Assembly (NCBI RefSeq): GCF_042932805.1
Contig: NZ_CP170633.1
Span: 2,790,001-2,854,000, forward strand
DNA from: Ascidiaceihabitans sp029251465
Lineage (GTDB): Bacteria; Pseudomonadota; Alphaproteobacteria; Rhodobacterales; Rhodobacteraceae
Direction of reading: 5' to 3'
DNA length: 64,000 nucleotides
Shown: positions 1 to 8,283 of the stretch, piece after piece
Layout of the letters: each line of letters opens with the position of its first letter
How positions within the stretch are numbered: the first letter of the stretch is position 1
Position numbers and translations under genes: made by a program
Notes under the pieces: model-generated
Told to the model about the DNA's origin: nothing
Databases searched by the model: none
What the model saw: only the letters and a program-made list of their open reading frames with translations

Positions 1-1
1 A

Positions 2-1246
2 GCTACCAATCTAAAACCTTTCTGCGTTCAGCGTGATAATCGACAAACCGTAGGGGAAAAGATTGCTACGCTGGTCACGAATTTCAGCAAAAAATATAAG
101 AAGTCAGTTTCTGAGAAGGGGCGTCATCTTGGCGACTGGGCTGCGTCGTTATATTGGCATGTAGCTGGCTCAAGCGACGCTTTAGAGAACCAATCTATCA
201 ACCGAATTCTCAGACTCTGTGAGGGTAGAGGGGCGTCTCCGTTGTACTCCATGGTCGAAGCCATTTACGAAGACCTGATGAAGCAGGTTCGTAAAGCATC
301 AGATGCATCGAGGATGAGCGAACCGCTCTTGAAGTCGATAGGGCGCAAGAGCCTTCTGCTTTGGTGGGAGGATCAAATCGTAAAAATCAGAGCTACATCA
401 CATGTAACCATGAAGGTCTACGAAGTCCTCCCAGAACCCTTTTTGACCGAGTTTTCACTGCAGAACGATGGCGACATCAACAGGTCTATGACCGCCTATG
501 ATGTAGAATTCGACGAGGGAATCTGGAGAATCGAAGAGCTTTGTGATTATTTACTCGACTGGTTGCCAGAAATCACCCTGCCGTCCAGCACTCTTTCACA
601 TTTCAACCGGTTTAATGCCCGAGAACTCCTTCCAAAGGCCAAAACCGCTTTGAAGGGGAAGTCGATCGACAACGAAGGGCTACTTGCAGAGACGCTTCTG
701 CATGCGATCATGCGAAACCATCTAGGCAGCGAACCTATTCCCTGTCGCCTTTTCAGCCTTGACGATGGCACAGCAACGAGCGCCCACATTGTTTTCCATG
801 CCAGCGGCGACCAGCTTTGGCTGGGTCGGCCCAGTCTTCTTCCCCTTGTGGAGCGGGACAAAATTCTGAAGGAGATCGTGTCAAGAATTGAGGCTGCCGT
901 CACCTCTGGAGTCTTAAAGAAGGAACGCGAATTTGCGTTGTCGCTTCGCCAACCCCTCAACAGCCGGCCAACGACCATTCAGGCATTACTATCCAACCGC
1001 GCCAAGATCGAAGATCTACGAAAAGTCGTTAGACTCCCCGTGTTATTGGCCTACGAAAGCCCTCACTTGGGAAAGTCGTTCTATGAGGATTACCTTACTG
1101 ACCTCATTGCGGAAGCCGATGTGGAATACCAAGCATTCAAAGAGCTACTACCAGATTCCTTACTTGATGTCTCAGTGGCCGTATTCTTAATCCCAGTTCC
1201 CAATGTTGCGAATCTTACACGTTTCTTTGAAAAGGCATTAAACTGA
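2..1246 (+). CDS. hamA: HamA-like (DUF1837) Hachiman defence protein, 5' end outside window
   Basis: The reading frame is open to the first base of the window, so the N-terminus lies outside; the first possible start inside is a TTG at 242. The C-terminal half resembles DUF1837/HamA, the effector subunit of Hachiman anti-phage systems: a GLLAETLLHAIMRNHLG helix with the family's conserved Glu, then a strand ending in LWLG. In HamA this fold is a PD-(D/E)xK nuclease whose LWLGE-x-K carries catalytic residues; here the codons at 827-835 read Arg-Pro-Ser, so that motif is lost. The stop overlaps the start of the helicase gene (TGATG), implying translational coupling. The visible N-terminal 140 residues match nothing I recognise. 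The family call is from memory of the motif. Confidence 0.62.
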   Translation, partial: ATNLKPFCVQRDNRQTVGEKIATLVTNFSKKYKKSVSEKGRHLGDWAASLYWHVAGSSDALENQSINRILRLCEGRGASPLYSMVEAIYEDLMKQVRKASDASRMSEPLLKSIGRKSLLLWWEDQIVKIRATSHVTMKVYEVLPEPFLTEFSLQNDGDINRSMTAYDVEFDEGIWRIEELCDYLLDWLPEITLPSSTLSHFNRFNARELLPKAKTALKGKSIDNEGLLAETLLHAIMRNHLGSEPIPCRLFSLDDGTATSAHIVFHASGDQLWLGRPSLLPLVERDKILKEIVSRIEAAVTSGVLKKEREFALSLRQPLNSRPTTIQALLSNRAKIEDLRKVVRLPVLLAYESPHLGKSFYEDYLTDLIAEADVEYQAFKELLPDSLLDVSVAVFLIPVPNVANLTRFFEKALN

Positions 1247-3399
1247 TGACAGTTGCAGAAGTGCAGTCAGCTCTGGATATCCTTCAGGCGGATGACCGCA
1301 GTGAAGCGGATTGGGTCCATATCCTTCGCCTGACGGCCGCCCTATCGAACGATAGAGAAACGCATGATCAAGCACGTGAGTTGGTTATCCGAGCGCTCGA
1401 TAAGCGTCGAGATCTGCCACTCAAATTTGGACAATTGATGAACAGCTTGATCAAGTCGGTTGGCTTGATCCCTTACCTTTCCGAGGTCAATGACTTTGCA
1501 GACGCCATGTTGGTCGGGGCCCATGAGGCTCCCGGTCTCGACGGGAGACGATTTCATTCATTACAGCTGAATGTCTACAAGCAGATCATTGCTGGCCGCA
1601 GCGTTGTGCTGAGTGCAACCACGAGTGTGGGCAAGAGCATGATCGTCGATGCTGTTGTCGCTTCAAACAAGTTCCGCCAAATCGTTATCATCGTGCCGAC
1701 GATCGCATTGATCGACGAGACCCGGAAACGGCTCACCAACCAGTTTTCTGAAACGTATACGATCATTACTCACGCATCCCAAGCCGTGCCCGCTGGTAGA
1801 AATGCTATCTTCATTCTTACCCAGGAGCGCGTGCTTTCTCGATCCGACCTTCAAAATATCGACTTCTTCGTAGTAGATGAATTCTACAAGCTTGATATCA
1901 GGTCAAACCTTGCTGGCGGGCAAGACCGTGCCGTCGATCTGAACCTTGCTTTCCATAAGCTCGCTTCATTGGATGCACAGTTTTACCTGATTGGACCGCA
2001 TGTTGACGCTGTTCGGGGTATTGCTGGGAAGTATCAGCATACCTTCATTCCATCGAAGTTTTCCACGGTGGCTCTAGATGTGGAGTATTTCAATCTACCC
2101 AGAGATGGCGAAGACCGTCTCAGTAAGGTCTTCGAACTCATCACAGTGAATACCGGCCCTACTCTGGTGTATTGTCAGTCCCCCGCCAAATGTGCAGAAG
2201 TTGCCCAGTTCCTAATTGAGAAGGGTGCCGCGTCCCCGTCGCCAACAACTGCGGACGCTGCATCTTGGCTCGAGCAGGAGTTCCCAAGTGAATGGGTTGT
2301 TACTGAAGCCCTGAAACAGGGCATTGGTATTCACCATGGCAATGTGCCGCGCGCAATTCAGCAGTATATGATCAGGGCATTCTCGGAAAGGAAACTCTCG
2401 GTAATCCTCTGCACTTCCACACTGATTGAAGGAATCAATACGATCGCTGAGAACGTGATCGTTTATGATCGCAGGGTCAGCACCTCAAACATCGACTATT
2501 TCTCCTATCGGAATGTTGCTGGCCGTGCCGGCAGAATGGGTGAATGGTTTGTCGGTAAGGTGTTCGTTCTGGAGCAACCGCCGGAAGCCGTCGATATGCT
2601 GGTGGATATTGCCGTGGATGAACAGCCAGACGATACGCCTATTTCGTTACTGCTCGGCCTCGCAAATGAAGATCTGACACCTTCCTCGAAAACCCGTCTT
2701 GAGGTCGAGTTCCGAAACAGTGAGCTCGAAATCGCCACAATCCAAGAAAATCGATACATCGGCATTGAAATTCAAGAGAGCATTGCGAGGCGAATTCGGT
2801 CAGATATGGTTTACCGCAACCTCCTCAACTGGACCCACCTTCCGAACAGCGAAGAACTCATATGTGCTTGCGAAATTATCTACCAAGAGATGGCGATGGC
2901 ATCGAGACTGAACGGTTTTCAAATTCATGATGGTACCCAATTGGCTGCGGTTCTGACGAAGGTCCGGCTCTCGAGCTCACTGAAGGAATTCCTTGAGGAT
3001 CGTGTGAAACACCGCCGCGCTGAGCAATCGGTCAGCGATGCCATCGATAATGGTCTTCGCTTCCTGCGAAGTTATGTCTGCTTTACTTTCCCCAGACAAC
3101 TTGCTGCCATTGAAAGGATTCATAGGGACGTCTGCAGTAAATTGGGCAAACGATCCATCGCAGATTACCGCTACTTCGTGGGACAAGCCGAAACCATGTT
3201 TCTAAATTCAAACGTTTTCTTTCTGGATGAATTTGGAATCCCAGTTTCTCTGGGTCGAAAGCTCCTTCGCGAAAGCGGCTCCGAGGAACCTCTCCAGGAA
3301 GCGATAAACAGGATTGTATCAACGGCCCTGAACACTCCAAACTTGCACCCGTTCGAGGTTGATATATTGAATAGTGTTTCCGCGAGCATGCCACGATAA
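1246..3399 (+). CDS. hamB: HamB-like superfamily 2 helicase (Hachiman)
   Basis: A 717-residue SF2 helicase of the Ski2-like kind. Motif I is SATTSVGKS (residues 123-131), motif Ia VPTIALIDET, motif II DEFY (211-214), then GIGIHHGNVPRA, STLIEGINT and motif VI NVAGRAGRMG (423-432). HamB proteins are DNA helicases that hold HamA in check and release or activate it when they meet damaged or free DNA ends; this role is inferred from the family. It directly follows and overlaps a HamA-like gene, the standard Hachiman layout. The C-terminal third (about 450-717) has no motif I can name. DEFY in place of DExH is a variant of motif II. The helicase call is firm; the Hachiman assignment rests on the partner. 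Confidence 0.8.
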   Translation: MTVAEVQSALDILQADDRSEADWVHILRLTAALSNDRETHDQARELVIRALDKRRDLPLKFGQLMNSLIKSVGLIPYLSEVNDFADAMLVGAHEAPGLDGRRFHSLQLNVYKQIIAGRSVVLSATTSVGKSMIVDAVVASNKFRQIVIIVPTIALIDETRKRLTNQFSETYTIITHASQAVPAGRNAIFILTQERVLSRSDLQNIDFFVVDEFYKLDIRSNLAGGQDRAVDLNLAFHKLASLDAQFYLIGPHVDAVRGIAGKYQHTFIPSKFSTVALDVEYFNLPRDGEDRLSKVFELITVNTGPTLVYCQSPAKCAEVAQFLIEKGAASPSPTTADAASWLEQEFPSEWVVTEALKQGIGIHHGNVPRAIQQYMIRAFSERKLSVILCTSTLIEGINTIAENVIVYDRRVSTSNIDYFSYRNVAGRAGRMGEWFVGKVFVLEQPPEAVDMLVDIAVDEQPDDTPISLLLGLANEDLTPSSKTRLEVEFRNSELEIATIQENRYIGIEIQESIARRIRSDMVYRNLLNWTHLPNSEELICACEIIYQEMAMASRLNGFQIHDGTQLAAVLTKVRLSSSLKEFLEDRVKHRRAEQSVSDAIDNGLRFLRSYVCFTFPRQLAAIERIHRDVCSKLGKRSIADYRYFVGQAETMFLNSNVFFLDEFGIPVSLGRKLLRESGSEEPLQEAINRIVSTALNTPNLHPFEVDILNSVSASMPR

Positions 3400-3631
3400 T
3401 TACCTATCAACTGACAATTACTCTGCGTCGCGACGATTCAGACTATCGTAGCGGCCCACGAATTTACACGAGTGCTCCAAACCTGCCGTTCGCACTACAG
3501 GCCATCGCCGCAACGCAGCATCACCGAAGCCGGCATCGATAAATGACATCCCAAAAAGATGCCCTGGCAGCTCTTCTAATATAGGGTCCAAATGAGCCCG
3601 TACGCGAAAATTATACTGAGAGGAACATACC

Positions 3632-4342
3632 TTGGGACAACCTTATCACTACGGGATCAACCTGCCAGAACGCTGTCTACAACTCATTGATGGCTTGTGG
3701 GATCAGGCACAAAATGTTCATGGTAATGATCGCCCCGAACTCGGGCCTTTAACATCGACATTCCTGATCTCTATGGCGATGCCGATCATTAATCTCCCAA
3801 TAGAACGTATCGAGCGTCAAATTGACAAACCCCCAGGCTACGCCGACGACCGACATATCAGTGAAGATACCGTTCAAGCCTTTATTGACGTGATCAGAAA
3901 GGGGAGCTTCGCCGCCGCTCCATTTTGCGAAGACTCCGCTTGGTCGTTTGCAAACGTACGTGAACAACCATTCTTCAACACCGCAGACGGAATCCCGAAT
4001 AACATCGCTGAATACCTTGGCGGTGATGAGGCAAGAGAAGCCGCCCGTAACATGCCAGCTTCACAGTGGATAAGTATTCTTCGAAATGCGCTGGCACATG
4101 GAGGCGTCGCATACCTCGATGAGAACGGAAGGCGCGGGCATGATAGCCCAGTCAAGATGTACGCGTTTGTCAGTGGGAAATATGGTCGCTTAGAGTGCAA
4201 AAACGGAGAGGGGAAATGCCCAAGTGGGCTCGGAGACTTGGAGGGATTGAATGTCTTGCGCATCAAGGAGACTGATTTTCGAAGTTTTCTTACAAAGTGG
4301 GTTGATTGGTTGCGCGTCAGCCATATCGCTGCGAAGGCATAG
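3632..4342 (+). CDS. HEPN-motif protein, putative RNase or toxin-like
   Basis: A 236-residue mostly helical protein with an RNALAH motif (R151-H156) followed by GG. This fits the R-N-x3-H signature of HEPN domains, many of which are RNases in toxin-antitoxin, CRISPR and abortive-infection systems. The start is a TTG, chosen because AGAGG lies 8 bases upstream and no ATG fits better. It sits 232 bp after the HamB-like gene on the same strand, so it may have its own promoter. Residues 185-205 contain two cysteines (ECKNGEGKCPSGLG) that could form a small loop. There is no antitoxin-like gene beside it. Not every HEPN protein is catalytic, so activity is inference. Confidence 0.55.
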   Translation: MGQPYHYGINLPERCLQLIDGLWDQAQNVHGNDRPELGPLTSTFLISMAMPIINLPIERIERQIDKPPGYADDRHISEDTVQAFIDVIRKGSFAAAPFCEDSAWSFANVREQPFFNTADGIPNNIAEYLGGDEAREAARNMPASQWISILRNALAHGGVAYLDENGRRGHDSPVKMYAFVSGKYGRLECKNGEGKCPSGLGDLEGLNVLRIKETDFRSFLTKWVDWLRVSHIAAKA

Positions 4343-4509
4343 CTCGCAGCGTCTTTTTTGCCGGCCCACTCGCGGCCATTGATCGCCGCATCAAAATGCT
4401 GCGATGACCATGTACGCCGCCAATGACGAACATCTCCTCGCCTTGGGGCAACCCACCGGGCAGTTCCGTCACGGGAAAAAATGGTGCTGCATTTCGTTAT
4501 TTTTTTACA

Positions 4510-4824
4510 TCAAGCCAGCACCTTCAAAATAGCTGTGCTGAAAATGCGATCCTTAACCATTCCGTCCTCCGGAACTTGCTCGGGATACCCAAGCGACACG
4601 CTTCGGACAATTGTTTTGCCGTGATTGAAAAGCCTTGGAACATGAGCATGGCCATAAAGCCATTCATGTGGACGATGCCGCTCAATAATCTCATCCAAGT
4701 CAGACGCGTACACACATGGATCACTGGTAGCGTGATGCGAACCCCAACTGATGCTCAGCTCAAGGCCAAAGCCCCCGAGGCAGTGACAGATTTTTCTGAA
4801 GCTCATCCCGCTGGAGCTCTCCAT
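4510..4824 (-). pseudogene. C-terminal remnant of a calcineurin-like metallophosphoesterase
   Basis: The minus strand encodes about 100 residues ending in the C-terminal part of a metallophosphoesterase: SHHATSDP, then a YASDLDEIIERH helix, then HEWLYGHAHV. SHH and GHAH correspond to two metal-binding motifs of the family. The N-terminal half with the first DxH and GNHD motifs is absent: upstream sequence on this strand runs into the oppositely oriented gene at 4847 and encodes nothing recognisable. It is therefore a truncated remnant, probably left by a deletion that joined it to the following gene. Confidence 0.6.
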
Positions 4825-4846
4825 GAAACCATCAAAAGGATCAGAA

Positions 4847-5197
4847 ATGTTACCCCAACGTGTAAGGGCGCTTCTTTGTGAGATTGCAGCGAAAGCGCAG
4901 CCAGTTACCTACCAAGCACTCGCAAAGGCCCTTGAACTTTCGCCCCCAAATACCATTCACCAGCTGACAGCGGCCCTCGAATGCCTGATAGAAGAGGATG
5001 CTGCCGCCTCTCGGCCATTGATAGCAGCGTTGGTTATCAGCAAGGCAAGAGGTGGACTTCCCGCGCCAGGGTTTTTCGAATGCGCTAAAAGGGTGGGCCG
5101 GTTTCACGGGGACTCTTTGGGGTCCGAAGCCTCCGCCTTTTATGGGACCGAGTTCAATAGTGCTGTCGAATTCTGGCGCTCCCCTGCGTCGTATTGA
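4847..5197 (+). CDS. Conserved small protein, alphaproteobacterial family of unknown function
   Basis: A 116-residue protein of a type I recall from Rhodobacteraceae: an N-terminal helix-turn-helix-like stretch (RALLCEIAAKAQPVTYQALAKAL), then SPPNTIHQLTAALE, and a GGLPAPGFF motif near residue 75. Function is unknown. The ATG at 4847 is preferred over one at 4823 because AGGA lies six bases before it. It runs head-to-head into the phosphoesterase remnant, whose last possible start lies just upstream. An inverted repeat right at the stop codon may end its transcript. Confidence 0.6.
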   Translation: MLPQRVRALLCEIAAKAQPVTYQALAKALELSPPNTIHQLTAALECLIEEDAAASRPLIAALVISKARGGLPAPGFFECAKRVGRFHGDSLGSEASAFYGTEFNSAVEFWRSPASY

Positions 5198-5217
5198 ACG
5201 GCCCATTCCTGCCGTTC
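5196..5217 (+). terminator. Stem-loop at the end of the 4847 gene
   Basis: GAACGGC and GCCGTTC form a 7-bp perfect stem with an 8-base loop, starting inside the stop codon region of the preceding gene. There is no T-run after it, so it is at best a weak terminator; it could instead be part of a decayed interspersed repeat. Confidence 0.3.
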
Positions 5218-5509
5218 GCCCCGCCTCGATCATGCTGCAGTGCGGCCACTCATTGCGGACTTTCGCCGCAACCGCAAAACCAGATGGTGGGTGAAGTCAC
5301 ACAATGCGGGACATTGCTGACCGTCACCGGCGGATCCTAAATGTCTGCTTCGAGATCACGCACATATTGGGTTTGGGGCAGATGTGGCAGCTTGATAAGA
5401 TATATAAATCAAACTGCTGGATCCGGACATTTTTTTAGAGATGGTGCAAGAGAGACGATGTGATACCTGCGACCTGTGTAACAACAAGCAATGAAGGAAT
5501 TGAACTGCG
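5218..5509. other. Intergenic region before the ClpP-fold gene
   Basis: About 290 bases without a credible gene. It contains an AT-rich stretch near 5395-5440 (GATATATAAATCAAACTG then a T-run) that could hold the promoter of the downstream secreted protein, but no clear -35/-10 pair can be fixed. The ribosome site before 5510 is a GAAGGAATTG stretch. Confidence 0.4.
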
Positions 5510-6607
5510 ATGAAACCCTTAACTTGGCTTGTTGCCTATTTCCTTCTCGCATGCGCCGCTGCTGGGTCTGTATGGGCGGAATCTATTTCTGTTGAACGCT
5601 GGCGGGGCCACGACGTTCTACGCCTTTCTGGCCCCATTGAAAGCGGCCTCAGCGACGAGCTTTTGAGCAAGTTGAAGCTCGCAGACACCTGGGCTCATGG
5701 CGCGAAGGTCCTTCTTCTTGACAGTCCTGGGGGAAGTGTCGACGAAGCTCTAAGGATTTCAAAAATTCTCGATGAGAACCCAGTCCATACGGTCGTCCCA
5801 AACTACGCAAAATGCGCATCAGCTTGCGGATCAATCATCTTCATCGCAGGAACTTACCGGACTGTGGAAACCTTCGGGGCAATAGGCCAACACTCCTGTT
5901 CTAGAGGTGGCGTCAAGGATGACGAGTGCAATGAGGAACTTGCGATGCATGCGTTTCTTCATGGCGTTTCGCACGGCTCTATCGCTGCATTTGTCACTTT
6001 CGTACCCCCACAGGACATTATCTGGTTCTCTCGCGAAGATGTCGATGGGTGGGGTATGAGCCGTTATCCTGGGGAGCAAGAAAGCGGCTTCGAAAAAAGC
6101 GAGCCAAGGGTCATCAAAATGATAACTGGCTCGCTTCCGCCGGCTCAGTCCGCTTGGCGGCTCGATTTTATGGATGATGGCTACCGCGCCTTTCTGAGGC
6201 CATGGTCAGACAACGAACGTGAAATGCAACTGAACCTTTTTTGCTATGAAGAGCTTCCCGGTCGCCTCTTTCTTTCCATGGAGATTAACGGCCCCGAAGA
6301 CGCAGTCCGCAGCGCCGTCACAACCGTTCTTGTTGCAACTCCCGACTTTAGTTGGACAAATGAATCACCATGGATTGTTCGCGACGATCCCACGGCAACA
6401 AATATCGTTGTCGAGATACCTCCAGAGGTCATCAAGCAATTCTTAACCGAAATTGACGAACTGATGTTCAGAGTTGAAACCCGCCCCCCTTTAGATCCAA
6501 TGGTTGCCCGCACCTTCCTTGCCGGTAGCCGACAAAACCTCATTTTTGCTGCAAATCATTGCGTGCGCCGAGAGCACAATCTGTTCGGTGCTGTCCAGCA
6601 ACAGTGA
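5510..6607 (+). CDS. Secreted ClpP-fold (periplasmic serine protease-like) protein
   Basis: A 365-residue protein with a signal peptide (MKPLTWLVAYFLLACAAAGSVWA). Residues 66-130 carry the ClpP/crotonase-fold signature seen in predicted periplasmic proteases: LLLDSPGGSVDEALRIS, then KCASACGSIIFIAG with the likely nucleophile Ser104, then GAIGQHSC with the likely His128. The C-terminal 200 residues form an extra domain I cannot name. AAGGA lies upstream of the start. It probably acts in the periplasm, perhaps on misfolded or regulatory proteins; no substrate can be inferred. It stands alone in an accessory stretch between a small conserved gene and a convergent AAA+ gene. Confidence 0.6.
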   Translation: MKPLTWLVAYFLLACAAAGSVWAESISVERWRGHDVLRLSGPIESGLSDELLSKLKLADTWAHGAKVLLLDSPGGSVDEALRISKILDENPVHTVVPNYAKCASACGSIIFIAGTYRTVETFGAIGQHSCSRGGVKDDECNEELAMHAFLHGVSHGSIAAFVTFVPPQDIIWFSREDVDGWGMSRYPGEQESGFEKSEPRVIKMITGSLPPAQSAWRLDFMDDGYRAFLRPWSDNEREMQLNLFCYEELPGRLFLSMEINGPEDAVRSAVTTVLVATPDFSWTNESPWIVRDDPTATNIVVEIPPEVIKQFLTEIDELMFRVETRPPLDPMVARTFLAGSRQNLIFAANHCVRREHNLFGAVQQQ

Positions 6608-6851
6608 TGCTGTCTTGAGCGGAGATCATGAGGAAATTAATAAAGCAGACCTCTGGGAGACGTTCAGCATTTGGAAAAGTGGGCTCTCTGCCGCCATTAG
6701 ATCGAATGCAGCATTTTTGAGTTCGACCGACATATGAACGGCAGCTTCCTTGAGATTGGCCAGAGCCCGCGCAAATGCAGCGAACGACCGCTTACCACTC
6801 AAGTTACAGCAGTCACGTCGAACCTACATCGCAACGGACGAGAAACACTGA

Positions 6852-7955
6852 TCAATGCAGCAACGGGCGAACGTAAGCGATTTCTGCCCGTTCGATCATC
6901 CGCTTAACAGTTCTCAGGCTCGGCCCCCCGATATCCCCACGACACGACCGGATGATCTCTTCGATAGTAGCGATCGCTTCATCAGGAAGGTCGTACACCT
7001 TACCCAAACGTTGCGCAAAACCGATAAGGTGCTGCTTTGATACCTGAGGGAGTTCCAGCGGTGGGCAACGGCTCAGAAGGGGTTCGGGAAGGCCGTGTAG
7101 ACTGTTGGCGGTCAGGATCCATCCCACCCACGAGAGATCAAACTGAACGCGGAAGTAGGGGCACTGCCACGTCGAGGCCGTCATCCTTTCCAAAAGTGGC
7201 AAGAGGGCGTCGGTCAAACTGAACCGCAGTCCTTTCTCCGAGTTAACTTCCCCTGCCTTTTCGACCTCATCAACGACCATGACCGGGCTGGCGCATTTCT
7301 CTCTGAGGATCGTCTCCATGATCTTACCAGGCCCGGCATTTCCCCAGCCCCGTTGTGATCCGATAAGGGCAAAAGATGCAGGCTCTCCCGTGGCCTCCAC
7401 GACCGTGGTCGGCACTTCAAGCAACTTACCCAGCCTGCGCGCCCAGTGCGACTTCCCGATGCCAGGCGGGCCGAGTAAAAGCAGAGGGGCAAACTGGAAA
7501 CCGGGAAGGTCTTCGCGAACAGATTTCCGGAGGGCGTGCCAGATATGCTCGGTGGCCGGTCCCATCCATGGCATCTCCTCGTGGAGGGTCGCCGCCAAGA
7601 CATCCGCGTCATGCTCGGTCGGAACCCTCGAAACCGTGACACCGTCCTTCAGTCTGCGCAGTGCTTTGCGATCGTCGGTCTTAAGATGCTGCATTCCGGT
7701 TGCGGCGTCCAAACGGTCGACACAGTTTACGGCACGATTTGCGATCCTCATCTTGTCTTCAGATGAAAGGCCGCTTGGAAACAGGTCAAGAGTTTCGTCA
7801 GATCCGCCTTCAGCTTTGGCCTCGATCAGTCGCTCAGTTTCTCGCCTGTCGCGTAACTGCCTTAGAAATTTGGTGAACCGCATTTCCAGCCTACTCACTG
7901 TGGGGACGTCATCGAAGAAGCGGATGTTCGCGAAGGGGATAGTCGATTTCAGCAT
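6852..7955 (-). CDS. Lon-like AAA+ ATPase lacking a protease domain
   Basis: A 367-residue AAA+ ATPase. Walker A is GPPGIGKS (162-169), Walker B VMVVDEVE (225-232), sensor 1 TANS (about 283) and a likely arginine finger in LLSRCPP. The layout resembles the ATPase module of Lon: a helical N-terminal 150 residues, ATPase core, then the C-terminal lid (DIGGPSLRTVKRMIERAE). There is no Ser-Lys protease domain. It starts behind a good AAAGGA site. Such stand-alone Lon-like ATPases occur in accessory regions; a role in remodelling proteins or in defence is possible but not shown. Confidence 0.7.
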   Translation of the reverse strand: MLKSTIPFANIRFFDDVPTVSRLEMRFTKFLRQLRDRRETERLIEAKAEGGSDETLDLFPSGLSSEDKMRIANRAVNCVDRLDAATGMQHLKTDDRKALRRLKDGVTVSRVPTEHDADVLAATLHEEMPWMGPATEHIWHALRKSVREDLPGFQFAPLLLLGPPGIGKSHWARRLGKLLEVPTTVVEATGEPASFALIGSQRGWGNAGPGKIMETILREKCASPVMVVDEVEKAGEVNSEKGLRFSLTDALLPLLERMTASTWQCPYFRVQFDLSWVGWILTANSLHGLPEPLLSRCPPLELPQVSKQHLIGFAQRLGKVYDLPDEAIATIEEIIRSCRGDIGGPSLRTVKRMIERAEIAYVRPLLH

Positions 7956-8097
7956 AGCGGATTCCTTTCAGATCCCGGCGCAGGGCTTGCCCTTGCACCG
8001 GCTGCCTGACCTGTGGTCTGGCAGAGAGATTGATATGAAAGGTCCCGGAACCTTGGAACAGAAAGTGAACAAATGAAGGGGCTGTGTCAACGTATGT

Positions 8098-8135
8098 GAA
8101 GGGCCACTGCAGATGTTTATCTGCAGTGGCCCTTC
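8098..8135. repeat. Perfect 17-bp inverted repeat with 4-base loop
   Basis: GAAGGGCCACTGCAGAT is followed by GTTT and its exact reverse complement. Neither strand has a T-run after it, so it is not a standard intrinsic terminator. It may block transcription between nrdJ and the AAA+ gene, protect a 3' end, or be the end of a lost mobile element. Confidence 0.8.
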
Positions 8136-8227
8136 AAAACGCTCAGATTACCAGAAACGAAAAAAACATATATAACAATGCCTTAACTTCGACTGGCAAA
8201 AATAGCATGGTAAAGTGGCAGACTTTT

Positions 8228-8253
8228 CACCCCGTTTGGCAGAAAATGGGGTG
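8228..8253 (-). terminator. Possible nrdJ 3' stem-loop
   Basis: CACCCCGTTT pairs with AAATGGGGTG (one G-T pair) around a 6-base loop, 30 bases past the nrdJ stop on the minus strand. It lacks a following U-tract, so termination would be weak. Confidence 0.35.
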
Positions 8254-8283
8254 TCGTTTCATCTGGCTGTTTTGTCTACGGCG

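Larger units (their letters stand above)
7956..8283. other. Gap between nrdJ and the AAA+ gene
   Basis: No gene is visible in these 328 bases. The region contains two hairpins listed separately (8098-8135 and 8228-8253). The stretch next to 7955 must carry the promoter of the minus-strand AAA+ gene, unless it is read through from nrdJ. Confidence 0.5.
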
